A stretch of DNA of 46,462 nt from NCBI GenBank assembly GCA_945888885.1, contig CAMDAX010000002.1, positions 1-46,462 of the forward strand, written 5' to 3'. Below the pieces are notes generated by a model that saw only the letters and a list, made by a program, of their open reading frames with translations, ran no database searches and was not told the origin of the DNA. This document shows positions 20,824 through 30,637 of the stretch, one piece after another. The first letter of the stretch is position 1. Each line of letters opens with the position of its first letter. Source of the DNA: Nitrosovibrio sp. Nv4 (GTDB taxonomy: Bacteria; Pseudomonadota; Gammaproteobacteria; Burkholderiales; Nitrosomonadaceae). A program made the position numbers and the translations under genes.

Positions 20824-22101
20824 TCACACCATGCATTTCTTGTGCTCTATGTGGTATATAAACTCATCACGGAAATGCTGAATCATGGCGCGAACCGGCA
20901 TTGCTGCTGCATCACCCAATGCGCAAATGGTGCGCCCCTGAATATTATCGGCCACGTTGTTGAGCAGATCGAGGTCTTCTATCCTGCCCTTGCCAGTTTC
21001 AATACGATGCACCACACGATAGAGCCAGCCGGTGCCCTCGCGGCACGGCGTACATTGGCCGCAGGATTCCTCGTAATAAAAATATGACAATCGCTCCAGC
21101 GCCTTTACCATGCAGGTAGTGTCGTCCATGATGATGACCGCACCGGAACCAAGAAAAGAGCCGGCCTTGGCAATAGAGTCATAATCCATGTCAGTCCGCA
21201 TCATGATATCTCCAGGCAGTACCGGCATGGATGATCCACCGGGAATGCATGCTTTCAGCTTCCTGCCGCCGCGCATACCACCAGCCATTTCCAGCAATTT
21301 TGCAAAGGGCGTACCCATCGGCACTTCGTAATTACCCGGTTTATTGACATGACCTGACACCGAGAAAATCTTGGTGCCCCCATTATTCGGCTTGCCGATC
21401 TGCAAAAACTTCTCGCCACCATTGCGAATAATCCAAGGCACTGAAGCAAATGTCTCGGTATTATTGATGGTAGTGGGTTTACCGTAGAGACCGAAGCTCG
21501 CAGGAAATGGCGGCTTGAATCGTGGTTGACCTTTCTTGCCTTCGAGCGACTCCAGCAGTGCAGTTTCCTCGCCACAGATATATGCACCGTAGCCATGATG
21601 GTTGTATAACTGAAAACTAAAACCGGAACCTAGGATGTTGTCACCCAACAGACCTGCAGACCGCGCTTCATCTATCGCCTCTTCCATCCGCTCATAGGTA
21701 TCCCAGATTTCACCATGAATATAGTTGTAACCGGTTCTGATACCCATTGCGTATGCGCCGATAGCCATCCCTTCGATCAGGCTATGTGGGTTGTGATGCA
21801 TGATGTCGCGATCCTTGAAAGTGCCGGGCTCGCCTTCGTCAGAATTGCACACCAGATATTTATCGCCCTCATATTGCTTGGGCATGAAGCTCCATTTCAG
21901 TCCGGTCGGAAAACCCGCACCGCCGCGCCCGCGTAGCGCGGATTTCTTCACCTCCCCAATGATTGTGTCCGGCGGAATTTTTTCGTTCAGAATTTTTCTC
22001 AGCGCGGCATAGCCCTCGCGCTGCTCATAACTCCTGAGGCGCCAGTCGTTGGGATCAGACGGATTCAATCCGGCCAGAAGTATCTGGGTAAGCTGTGTCA
22101 C
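20824..22101 (-). CDS. nuoF: NADH-quinone oxidoreductase subunit F
   Basis: [30 protein letters not shown]; likely GTG start at 22101 overlapping the nuoE stop (GTGA); listed ORF extends to 22155. Confidence 0.95.
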   Translation of the reverse strand: MTQLTQILLAGLNPSDPNDWRLRSYEQREGYAALRKILNEKIPPDTIIGEVKKSALRGRGGAGFPTGLKWSFMPKQYEGDKYLVCNSDEGEPGTFKDRDIMHHNPHSLIEGMAIGAYAMGIRTGYNYIHGEIWDTYERMEEAIDEARSAGLLGDNILGSGFSFQLYNHHGYGAYICGEETALLESLEGKKGQPRFKPPFPASFGLYGKPTTINNTETFASVPWIIRNGGEKFLQIGKPNNGGTKIFSVSGHVNKPGNYEVPMGTPFAKLLEMAGGMRGGRKLKACIPGGSSMPVLPGDIMMRTDMDYDSIAKAGSFLGSGAVIIMDDTTCMVKALERLSYFYYEESCGQCTPCREGTGWLYRVVHRIETGKGRIEDLDLLNNVADNIQGRTICALGDAAAMPVRAMIQHFRDEFIYHIEHKKCMV

Positions 22102-22574
22102 TTGCTTAACTCCTCCAGCAGTTGATCGATCTTTTCGCAGGACATGAAGCTGCACATGCGCTTGTTATTCACCAGCAGTACGGGAGCATCGCCGCATGCG
22201 CCCATGCACTCTCCCTCTTTCAAGGTGAATTTTCCATCGGTGGTAGTCTGGTTGAAACCGATACCGAGTTTCTGTTTGAGATGGGCAGCTGCATCATTGC
22301 CACCTGACAGCGCACACGGTAAATTAGTACAAACGGTAAATTTGTATCTGCCCACTGGCTGCAGGTTATACATGTTGTAGAACGTTGCCACTTCATATAC
22401 TGCGATCGCTGGCATACCCAGATAATGGGCAACGAAGTCCATAGTCTCATTGGCCAACCAGCCTTTCTCATCCTGAGCAATGGCGAGCGCAGACATAACT
22501 GCCGATTGCTTCTGATCGGCAGGATATTTTGTGACCTCATGGTCAATTTTTTTAAGGGATTCGGCGCTTAGCAT
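22098..22574 (-). CDS. nuoE: NADH-quinone oxidoreductase subunit E
   Basis: 158 aa; thioredoxin-like 2Fe-2S ligands ([22 protein letters not shown]). Confidence 0.95.
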   Translation of the reverse strand: MLSAESLKKIDHEVTKYPADQKQSAVMSALAIAQDEKGWLANETMDFVAHYLGMPAIAVYEVATFYNMYNLQPVGRYKFTVCTNLPCALSGGNDAAAHLKQKLGIGFNQTTTDGKFTLKEGECMGACGDAPVLLVNNKRMCSFMSCEKIDQLLEELSK

Positions 22575-22605
22575 CTCAAACTGTCAATTTAAATTTGCAA
22601 CGGCA

Positions 22606-23859
22606 TTATCTGTCTATCTCACCAAATACGATATCCTGCGTGCCGATGATAGTTACCACGTCGGCGATCATATGGCCTCGCGCCATCTCATCCATTGCCG
22701 CCAAGTGAGCAAAACCAGGAGCCCGGATTTTCAGGCGGTAAGGTTTGTTGGCACCATCTGATATTAAGTAAATGCCGAACTCCCCCTTAGGGTGCTCGAC
22801 CGCTGTGTAAACTTCCCCTGGCGGCACATGGATGCCTTCGGTAAAGAGCTTGAAATGATGAATCAATTCTTCCATGTTCTGCTTCATTTCGATACGTGAA
22901 GGCGGTGCGACCTTATGGTTTCCGGTTATCACCGGGCCAGGATTCTTGCGCAACCATTCGACACATTGCCGGATGATACGGTTGGACTGGCGGAATTCCT
23001 CCATGCGCACCAGATAACGATCATAGCAGTCACCGTTGACCCCCACCGGGATATCAAAATCAATCTGATCATAAACTTCATATGGTTGCTTCTTGCGCAG
23101 ATCCCACTCCACGCCGGAACCGCGCAACATCGGACCGGTAAAACCCAACGCCTTGGCACGCTCAGGCGACACCACGCCGATACCTACTAGACGTTGTTTC
23201 CAGATACGGTTATCGGTAAGCAGGGTTTCATACTCGTCCACATAAGTGGGAAAGCGATTGGTAAAATCCTCAATAAAATCCAATAATGAACCCTGACGGT
23301 TTTCGTTGAGCCCCTTGGTATCCTTTTCATTATGAATTTTTGATGCTTGATATTGTGGCATTGAATCCGGCAAATCGCGATAGACTCCCCCGGGACGATA
23401 ATAAGCAGCATGCAATCTGGCGCCCGATACCGCCTCATAGCAATCCATCAGGTCTTCACGTTCGCGAAAAGCATAGAGGAACATGGTCATTGCACCCACA
23501 TCCAGCGCATGCGCGCCTATCCACAGAAGGTGATTGAGTATGCGTGTGATCTCGTCAAACATCACCCGGATATACTGGGCACGCAACGGCACCTCAAGTT
23601 GCAACAGCTTCTCGATAGCCATCACATAAGCATGCTCGTTGACCATCATCGAAACGTAATCCAGTCGATCCATGTAGGGAACCGACTGGATGTAGGTCTT
23701 GCTCTCGGCCAACTTCTCGGTGGCACGATGCAGCAATCCAATATGCGGGTCGGCACGTTGAATCACCTCACCGTCCAGCTCCAGCACCAAGCGCAGCACA
23801 CCATGCGCTGCCGGGTGCTGGGGACCGAAATTCATGGTGTAGTTGCGTATTTCAGCCAT
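22606..23859 (-). CDS. nuoD: NADH-quinone oxidoreductase subunit D
   Basis: 417 aa; [35 protein letters not shown]. Confidence 0.97.
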   Translation of the reverse strand: MAEIRNYTMNFGPQHPAAHGVLRLVLELDGEVIQRADPHIGLLHRATEKLAESKTYIQSVPYMDRLDYVSMMVNEHAYVMAIEKLLQLEVPLRAQYIRVMFDEITRILNHLLWIGAHALDVGAMTMFLYAFREREDLMDCYEAVSGARLHAAYYRPGGVYRDLPDSMPQYQASKIHNEKDTKGLNENRQGSLLDFIEDFTNRFPTYVDEYETLLTDNRIWKQRLVGIGVVSPERAKALGFTGPMLRGSGVEWDLRKKQPYEVYDQIDFDIPVGVNGDCYDRYLVRMEEFRQSNRIIRQCVEWLRKNPGPVITGNHKVAPPSRIEMKQNMEELIHHFKLFTEGIHVPPGEVYTAVEHPKGEFGIYLISDGANKPYRLKIRAPGFAHLAAMDEMARGHMIADVVTIIGTQDIVFGEIDR

Positions 23860-23886
23860 ACCTTAAAAACCTCCGCCGTAGAGATT

Positions 23887-24504
23887 TCATTCGCTGTCTC
23901 CGTAATGCTGTTCGCGGATCACACGCGGCGTAATTTCACGCGGCTCAATACTGACTGGCTGGTAAATTACCCGTTGCTGATCTGGGTCATAACACATTTC
24001 CACGTTACCGGTTAACGGAAAATCCTTGCGGAATGGGTTACCGATAAAACCATAATCGGTAAGGATTCGGCGCAAGTCCGGGTGACCAGTAAAAACAATT
24101 CCGTACAGGTCGAATGCCTCGCGTTCAAACCAGTTGGCAACTGGCCATATCCCAACTACCGAATCCAGAACTGGGAATTCATCTTCATCTGCAAAAACCT
24201 TGACACGTAATCTACAGTTATGACTAATGGAAAGCAGATGATAGACAGCAGCAAAGCGCTTGCCTTGCCAGTTGGCCTCGGCAATTGACTCGGCACCATA
24301 AGCTGAATAATCCACTCCGCAGACATCGATGAGAGTGTCAAAATCCAGCTCAGAATGATCCCGTAGAGTTTGCATCACCAGCAACGTATCAGCGGGATGC
24401 GTCACAATAGTTAATTCGCCCAGTTGCTCACTTTTGCTGATGAGTTTATTAGTCAGCACGTTCTGCAGGCAAAGGGAGAGCGTTTCCAGGCGGGGGGACG
24501 GCAT
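23887..24504 (-). CDS. nuoC: NADH-quinone oxidoreductase subunit C
   Basis: [32 protein letters not shown]; start taken at ATG 24504 (MPSPRLETL) just after nuoB; listed ORF extends to 24639. Confidence 0.94.
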   Translation of the reverse strand: MPSPRLETLSLCLQNVLTNKLISKSEQLGELTIVTHPADTLLVMQTLRDHSELDFDTLIDVCGVDYSAYGAESIAEANWQGKRFAAVYHLLSISHNCRLRVKVFADEDEFPVLDSVVGIWPVANWFEREAFDLYGIVFTGHPDLRRILTDYGFIGNPFRKDFPLTGNVEMCYDPDQQRVIYQPVSIEPREITPRVIREQHYGDSE

Positions 24505-24511
24505 ATATGAC

Positions 24512-24988
24512 TCAGCGGGCGATAGTGTTAGTACGTTGAATCTTGTTCTGTAGCTGAATAAGGCCGTAAAGCAATGCTTCCGCCGTTGGTGGACAACCTG
24601 GCACATAAATATCCACCGGTACAATGCGGTCACAACCACGTACTACCGAATAGGAATAGTGGTAATAACCACCGCCATTCGCGCAAGAACCCATGGAAAT
24701 TACCCAGCGTGGCTCAGCCATCTGGTCGTAAACTTTACGCAGTGCAGGCGCCATCTTATTACACAACGTGCCGGCCACGATCATCACGTCTGATTGACGT
24801 GGACTGGGGCGGAAAACGATTCCAAAACGGTCGAGATCATAGCGTGATGCGCCAGCCTGCATCATTTCCACCGCGCAGCAGGCAAGACCGAAGGTCATCG
24901 GCCACATAGATCCAGTACGCCCCCAGTTAATGACTGAATCCAGGCTGGTGGTAACAAATCCTTTTTCCAGCACACCTTCGATACTCAT
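24512..24988 (-). CDS. nuoB: NADH-quinone oxidoreductase subunit B
   Basis: 158 aa; [61 protein letters not shown]. Confidence 0.97.
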   Translation of the reverse strand: MSIEGVLEKGFVTTSLDSVINWGRTGSMWPMTFGLACCAVEMMQAGASRYDLDRFGIVFRPSPRQSDVMIVAGTLCNKMAPALRKVYDQMAEPRWVISMGSCANGGGYYHYSYSVVRGCDRIVPVDIYVPGCPPTAEALLYGLIQLQNKIQRTNTIAR

Positions 24989-24992
24989 AGGG

Positions 24993-25349
24993 TTAGTCCC
25001 ACTCCAGAGCGCCCTTCATCCACTCATAGATAAAACCTACGACAAGGATGCCGAGAAAAACCATCATAGCGATGAAACCAAACGAACCGATCTCATTCAG
25101 CACCACCGCCCAAGGAAACAGGAATGCAATTTCCAGATCAAACAAAATAAAGAGAATGGCAACCAGATAGTAACGCACGTCAAATTTCATGCGTGCATCC
25201 TCAAAAGCCTCGAAACCGCATTCATAAGGTGAGAGCTTCTCGCTGTCGGGACGATTAGGGGCCAGCAACCAGCCACACGCTATGGCTCCGCCACCGACGA
25301 CAAGGCCGACCAGAATAAACAACAGAATGGGGAAATAATTTTCGAGCAT
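24993..25349 (-). CDS. nuoA: NADH-quinone oxidoreductase subunit A
   Basis: [15 protein letters not shown]...[34 protein letters not shown]; likely start at 25349, listed ORF to 25382. Confidence 0.95.
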   Translation of the reverse strand: MLENYFPILLFILVGLVVGGGAIACGWLLAPNRPDSEKLSPYECGFEAFEDARMKFDVRYYLVAILFILFDLEIAFLFPWAVVLNEIGSFGFIAMMVFLGILVVGFIYEWMKGALEWD

Positions 25350-25451
25350 CGTTGCAATCAGAAACCAAGAATTAACGGACAAGGAGGTCGCAAATGTCCA
25401 ATATATACTGCTTTCGCTTAACTGCTAGCTCCTGGTTCCATTACCTGGAAT

Positions 25452-25536
25452 TGGTGCCGACGGCGAGACTCGAACTCGCACAGCTTTCGCCACCGCCCCC
25501 TCAAGACGGCGTGTCTACCAATTTCACCACGTCGGC
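25452..25536 (-). tRNA. tRNA-Leu (anticodon GAG), CCA encoded
   Basis: Minus strand GCCGACGTGGTGAAATTGGTAGACACGCCGTCTTGAGGGGGCGGTGGCGAAAGCTGTGCGAGTTCGAGTCTCGCCGTCGGCACCA folds as a class II tRNA; 7-bp acceptor stem GCCGACG/CGTCGGC, loop TTGAGGG. Confidence 0.96.
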
Positions 25537-25622
25537 GGCTTAAATTTGAGTTCTAAGTTTAAAATCTACCTTGAATTTGAAGGCAGTCTCAACTAATCGT
25601 TCAATATTTTTAATAAATTAAA

Positions 25623-25973
25623 TTATTCAGGTATTTCTCTGGCCTTGGAGGCTCCATCATCTGGAGGTATTGTCGAGGCAGATCCCATCGGCTTGGATGA
25701 TTGAGCCGGTATCGCCTTTTCCATAACACCTTTGCTTTCGGTTTTGTCACTGGAAAAATACGTAAGCCCGAGACTGGTAACAAAAAACACTGCCGCCAGC
25801 GAAGCAGTAGCCCTGCTTAAGAAATTTGCTGAGCCGCTGGCGCCAAACAAGCTTCCTGATGAACCGCTACCAAAAGCGGCGCCCATGTCAGCGCCCTTGC
25901 CGTGTTGCAGCAAAACCAGAACAACTACAGTAATGGCTGCCGCTACATGGATTATCCAGATGAATAGTTCCAA
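25623..25973 (-). CDS. secG: Preprotein translocase subunit SecG
   Basis: 116 aa; LVLLQHGKGADMGAAFGSGSSGSLFGASGSANFLSRATA. Confidence 0.95.
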   Translation of the reverse strand: MELFIWIIHVAAAITVVVLVLLQHGKGADMGAAFGSGSSGSLFGASGSANFLSRATASLAAVFFVTSLGLTYFSSDKTESKGVMEKAIPAQSSKPMGSASTIPPDDGASKAREIPE

Positions 25974-25990
25974 TGTTTACTCCAAAATAA

Positions 25991-26746
25991 TTAACTCTGT
26001 GCTGCTCGATAGATTGCGATAAATTCGCTGGCAACAAGCGAAGCGCCACCGATCAATCCCCCATCAATATCTGGCATGGTGAATAGCTCTGCGGCATTAT
26101 TTGCTTTGACGCTGCCGCCATATAAAATCTGCAGCTCGGTAGCGACTTCAACCTCATACGCAGCGATTTTATTGCGTATGAAAGCATGCATGTCCTGAGC
26201 CTGCTGCGGTGTAGCAGTTTTGCCGGTACCAATGGCCCATACCGGCTCGTAAGCCAGCACCGATTTTGCCAGTGCATTTACACCCAGCAATTCGATTACT
26301 GCATCTAACTGCTCCGCCACCACTTGTTCGGTGATAGCGGCCTCGCGCTGCTCCAAGGTTTCGCCAACACACAGAATAGGCGTTAATCCAGCATCCTGTG
26401 CGGCCCTGAATTTTAGCGCCACGGTGCGACTATCCTCACCGTATAAAGCACGCCGCTCAGAATGACCGACAATTACATAGCGACAACCAAAGTCCGTCAG
26501 CATCACCGCAGACACTTCACCTGTGTAGGCTCCCTTGTCATGCTGACTCACGTTCTGCGCACCCCAGAAAATATGGGTATATTGCAACAATAACTGCACC
26601 TGCGGCAGGTAAGGATAAGGCACACACACAACGCAGTCTGCTCCATGCAGCCCTGCTGTCTCTGTAACGATCGCGTCCAGCAAGTCTCGATTCTGCGTTA
26701 TTCCACCATGCATTTTCCAGTTGCCTGCAACTAGTTTTGAACGCAT
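25991..26746 (-). CDS. tpiA: Triosephosphate isomerase
   Basis: 251 aa; LVAGNWKMHG, IVGHSERR, LAYEPVWAIGTGKTAT, ILYGGSVKANNAAEL. Confidence 0.97.
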   Translation of the reverse strand: MRSKLVAGNWKMHGGITQNRDLLDAIVTETAGLHGADCVVCVPYPYLPQVQLLLQYTHIFWGAQNVSQHDKGAYTGEVSAVMLTDFGCRYVIVGHSERRALYGEDSRTVALKFRAAQDAGLTPILCVGETLEQREAAITEQVVAEQLDAVIELLGVNALAKSVLAYEPVWAIGTGKTATPQQAQDMHAFIRNKIAAYEVEVATELQILYGGSVKANNAAELFTMPDIDGGLIGGASLVASEFIAIYRAAQS

Positions 26747-27073
26747 AGTCGTCTTTGTCCCTAAAAGGTGCGAATGTTACCCGTGAACGGGTACCCGGTC
26801 AATCGCAGGAAGCAAATCACCCAATGGATAGCGCCGGAGTGAAAAAAGAAAACAAAACAGCTGGAGATGAAACGATTGCTGCAACGCAGAGTGCGACCAC
26901 CCTGTTTATAGCCCGGTTGAAGCATGAAATCGTCGTCAAATATGGCAGTAACTTTAAGTGATACAACATGATTTCAGGCCGAAGATTTTGCTGAAAGGCC
27001 CATATGAGAAGTCGAATCAGGCCACTACCCTACCCGTGCAGGATTTGTTCAGAGGCTCCTTAATCGCGATTTA

Positions 27074-28024
27074 TTACCGCAACCCCCACCCACTCCCCGC
27101 ACTGACTAACGTATTTGCCGCTACTGCACCAAAGCGTTTAGCGAAGCGCTCGACAAAACCTTCCTGCGTGGTGTAGTCCACGATATGCTCGGCTTTGATA
27201 ACTTCACGCGCAACATATTCGGCACTACCCATGGCATCGGCAAGTCCAAGGTCTATGCTTTTCTGCCCAGTCCAGACGATTCCACTGAAGATCTCTGGGG
27301 CATCCTTTAAGCGTTTGCCCCGGCCTTGCTGCACTACCTGAATAAACTGCTGGTGGATTTCACCTAGCATTTCTCTGGCGTATTCCTTTTGCTGTAAATT
27401 GGGTGGTGAAAAAGGATCCAGAAATCCCTTGTTCTCTCCTGCCGTGAGCAACCGCCGTTCAATGCCGAGTTTTTCCATCGTCCCCGTAAAACCGAATCCG
27501 TCCATTAACACGCCGATGGAACCGACGATGCTGGCTTTATCCACATAGATCTGATCGGCAGCAACGGCAACATAATAACCACCTGAGGCGCAGATGTCTT
27601 CGACCACAGCATATAGGGGAATTTCAGGATATGCGGTGCGTAGACGGCGAATTTCATCGTTGATGTAGCCTGCTTGCACCGGACTACCACCGGGACTGTT
27701 AATGCGTAAAATCACACCCTGCGTTTTTTTATCCTTGAATGCTTCCTGTAAACCTGCATTGATGTTATCAGCACTGCTAACGCTATCAGCGGAGATTACG
27801 CCGCGCAACTCTACCAGAGCGGTATGTTTGGTGAGAGTGGGGCCATCTTTAGTGTCGACCCAACCCAAAACGAGGAATAAAAGACTAAACAGAAAAAGAA
27901 AAGTAAGCGATTTAAACAATATACTCCAGTGGCGCGCCCGACGCTGCTCCTGCAGAGAGGAGAACACCAGTTTCTCCAGCAGCTGCTTTTCCCAGCCTTC
28001 GCTGCGATTTTCTGAATCAGCCAT
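27074..28024 (-). CDS. sppA: Signal peptide peptidase SppA-type S49 protease
   Basis: 316 aa, one TM segment; LRINSPGGSPVQAGYI, DICASGGYYVAVAADQIYVDKASIVGSIGVL. Confidence 0.92.
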   Translation of the reverse strand: MADSENRSEGWEKQLLEKLVFSSLQEQRRARHWSILFKSLTFLFLFSLLFLVLGWVDTKDGPTLTKHTALVELRGVISADSVSSADNINAGLQEAFKDKKTQGVILRINSPGGSPVQAGYINDEIRRLRTAYPEIPLYAVVEDICASGGYYVAVAADQIYVDKASIVGSIGVLMDGFGFTGTMEKLGIERRLLTAGENKGFLDPFSPPNLQQKEYAREMLGEIHQQFIQVVQQGRGKRLKDAPEIFSGIVWTGQKSIDLGLADAMGSAEYVAREVIKAEHIVDYTTQEGFVERFAKRFGAVAANTLVSAGSGWGLR

Positions 28025-28031
28025 GATTATT

Positions 28032-28382
28032 TCAATCCTTCAAGAAAATGTTGCCATCGCGTTCTTCGATCTTCAAACATTGCAAACTTTTCCCCTTGCA
28101 GGGACCACCAGTGCAAAAACCGCTTTGAGGTGCATAAGTCGCACCATGAGTCGAACAGATTAAGTATAACCCTGAATCATCGAAAAATTCGCCTTCCATC
28201 CAGTCCAGTTCGACACCCACATGAGCGCAACGGTTGAGATAGGCGTAGATATCTCCCCGATAGCGAATCACGAATGCTGGAACGACACCAAATTCATGAT
28301 GATGGTCCACGTTGAAACGGATACCTTTACCGCCATCCGTCAGTTCGCTACTTGCGCAAATCAGACGTTCGCGTTGAGCCAT
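28032..28382 (-). CDS. Rieske (2Fe-2S) protein
   Basis: 116 aa with C-x-H (CAH) and CSTH ligands. Confidence 0.88.
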   Translation of the reverse strand: MAQRERLICASSELTDGGKGIRFNVDHHHEFGVVPAFVIRYRGDIYAYLNRCAHVGVELDWMEGEFFDDSGLYLICSTHGATYAPQSGFCTGGPCKGKSLQCLKIEERDGNIFLKD

Positions 28383-29026
28383 GAATGCAATTCCGTGATG
28401 TTATTGACACAATCGAGTGGCGCCAGAGCGTTGAGATTCTCTCTGGAATGGGCACCATATGCCACCCCCAACCCAGCAACCTTGGCATTGATTGCCATTT
28501 GCAAATCATGGGTAGTGTCGCCTATCATCAGCGTACGCCCTGCTTCCACGCCGAATTGCTCCATTAATTCCAGCAACATTGCTGGGTGAGGTTTGGAGAA
28601 AGTCTCATCGGCACAACGACTAGCATGGAAATAGACTCCCAGCCCGCTGAATTCGAGTGCGCTATTGAGTTCAACGCGACCCTTACCAGTGGCCACTGCC
28701 AGTAGAAAACCATCCACATGCAGGGTTTCGATAATCTCGGTTACACCCTCGAACAGGGGAAGGCTCTTCCCGTATGTAAAGTAATGATGCTGGTAACGAT
28801 CCATCATTGATCCAAATTGCTGCGAGGAAAGATCAGGAAAAAGATATTCCAGAGCTTCGCTCAGACCCAGACCAATGACATGGCGCGCATCTTTAGCCAA
28901 AGGCTCCAGCAGCTCCATATCGCGGGCTGCACCTTGGATTGAAGATACTATGACATTGGTGGAATCCATCAGAGTTCCATCCCAGTCAAATACTATCAGG
29001 TCGAACTTCTTTGTTATCAGAGTCAT
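28361..29026 (-). CDS. HAD-superfamily hydrolase, phosphoglycolate phosphatase-like
   Basis: 221 aa; DLIVFDWDGTLMDS, VATGKGR, MIGDTTHDLQMAINA. Confidence 0.9.
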   Translation of the reverse strand: MTLITKKFDLIVFDWDGTLMDSTNVIVSSIQGAARDMELLEPLAKDARHVIGLGLSEALEYLFPDLSSQQFGSMMDRYQHHYFTYGKSLPLFEGVTEIIETLHVDGFLLAVATGKGRVELNSALEFSGLGVYFHASRCADETFSKPHPAMLLELMEQFGVEAGRTLMIGDTTHDLQMAINAKVAGLGVAYGAHSRENLNALAPLDCVNNITELHSWLNANV

Positions 29027-29031
29027 TTACA

Positions 29032-29066
29032 AGGCAACTCTAGTAATTCGAAATTCCAAACAAAAC
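29032..29066. repeat. Degenerate relative of the 3862-3909 element end
   Basis: AGGCAACTCTAGTAATTCGAAATTCCAAACAAAAC versus GGGCACCTCTAAAATTCAAAATTCCAAACAAGAT; share CTCTA..AATTC.AAATTCCAAACAA. Confidence 0.5.
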
Positions 29067-29207
29067 AAGGTTGAAATAAAAATTCAGGCACGGCATATGG
29101 TTGATATATAAGGAAACATTTTGATTTGGCCATGAAATATTGTGCTGAAATCTGGACTTCTAAAAGTGACCCTACAGAGTAGTGACTGTGCAACCTGATT
29201 CGTATTA

Positions 29208-30215
29208 TTAGCCATTTTCCGCATCGAGCGTGTCCAAAAAATTTTGTAAATCCATTGCTAGCGGCGCCTCCAGGAACAAGCGTTCACCACTTACCGGATG
29301 CACCACCACGGCCGTACGGGCATGCAGAAACATGCGTCCCAAACCTGATTTCCGGTCGCGTTTGGCCAACTTCTTGTTGAGTGCAAAATCCCCATATTTG
29401 TCATCACCAGCAATGGGGAAACCAAGATGGGCAAGATGTACACGGATTTGATGAGTACGTCCGGTTTTTAATTCCGCTTCCAGCAGGCAGAAATCCTGCC
29501 AAGATTTCTGCAGGGTGAATACTGTATGGGTGACCATCCCCTCTCTCTCACCTGAGGTTACAGCTACACGCCGCTCTCCCGTCGCGGTCACATACTTGCT
29601 GAGCGGTAGTTTCACGCTTTGTTTTGGATTGCGCCAATTGCCTTTTACCAGTACTAGATAGCGCTTTTCCATTAATCCTTCACGAATTTGCCGGTGCAGT
29701 GCAACCAGTGCTGCGCGTTTCTTGGCAAGCAGCAAAACGCCGGAAGTGTCCCTATCGAGACGGTGAACTAGTTCCAGGAATTTCCAGTCGGGATGCTGAG
29801 CGCGCAATTGTTCGATGACACCAAAGCTCACACCACTACCACCATGTACCGCCACTCCGGCAGGTTTGTTGATCACCAGAAGCGATTCATCCTGAAACAA
29901 CACGCCGAACGAAATAAATCGGGATTTGGTTATCTTTTTACTGTCCGGCGTATTACCTGGTGTCATTCTCACTGGCGGAATACGTACGGTATCGCCTTGT
30001 TGGAGATGATGATCTGCATGGATACGTTTACTGTTGACCCGTACCTGACCACTACGCAAAAGCTGGTAAATGTGACTTTTGGGTACGCCTTTGAGACGCT
30101 TGATCAAAAAATTATCAATACGCTGGCCATCGCTATCCTCGCCAACAATCTCCTTGATCACAGCATTCAAAGGAAAGTCTTTGCCTAAATCCTTAATTTT
30201 ACCTATACTTGCCAA
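29208..30215 (-). CDS. rluC: 23S rRNA pseudouridine synthase RluC
   Basis: 335 aa; S4 domain plus HRLDRDTSGVLLLAKK; adjacent and divergent to rne. Confidence 0.93.
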   Translation of the reverse strand: MASIGKIKDLGKDFPLNAVIKEIVGEDSDGQRIDNFLIKRLKGVPKSHIYQLLRSGQVRVNSKRIHADHHLQQGDTVRIPPVRMTPGNTPDSKKITKSRFISFGVLFQDESLLVINKPAGVAVHGGSGVSFGVIEQLRAQHPDWKFLELVHRLDRDTSGVLLLAKKRAALVALHRQIREGLMEKRYLVLVKGNWRNPKQSVKLPLSKYVTATGERRVAVTSGEREGMVTHTVFTLQKSWQDFCLLEAELKTGRTHQIRVHLAHLGFPIAGDDKYGDFALNKKLAKRDRKSGLGRMFLHARTAVVVHPVSGERLFLEAPLAMDLQNFLDTLDAENG

Positions 30216-30637
30216 TTCGGAGTTCCATTCTATCTTCTATCCAATGTGCGCAATGGCGCTGTTGATGGAATTTTATTCTACTCATGAAAAGGGGCCGACT
30301 CCGAAACCAGGTTAACGTCGCTCACCAATAGAAGTAGCGATAGTAATTGATTTGTGCGCTCAAAGTACACGTAGATTTCAGCCTTCAGTTTCATAGAACC
30401 TGTTTCCCGAGAAAACCATAGTCGGAACCAGGTTGAAACTGAGCTGAAACTTAATTTCCGGTTCTGCTTGCCAAAGAGGCAGGGCCCTAGTGACAAACCA
30501 GAGAATAGTCATCATTAACAAGCAGCCCGACACTATGACCAAGTTGCCTGACTAATAAATTCTTATATTCATGTGCCGGATACTGTCCTGCACATGCGTG
30601 GGTTGTCCGCCCGTGATCAGAGCGCGGGAGGCATAAA

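Noticed and set aside
23410-24015. 201-aa plus-strand ORF antisense to nuoD/nuoC
   Set aside because: Antisense shadow; spans two real genes.
10659-25349. Possible unusual nuo operon
   Set aside because: All 14 subunits are present in canonical order A-N with intact motifs; nothing atypical beyond normal start-site ambiguity.
26779-26792. ACCCGT-GA-ACGGGT palindrome upstream of tpiA
   Set aside because: Short and isolated; possible regulator site but no further support.
26755-26961. 68-aa plus-strand ORF between tpiA and sppA
   Set aside because: Overlaps the tpiA promoter side, no family resemblance or clear RBS; possibly a gene relic but unsupported.
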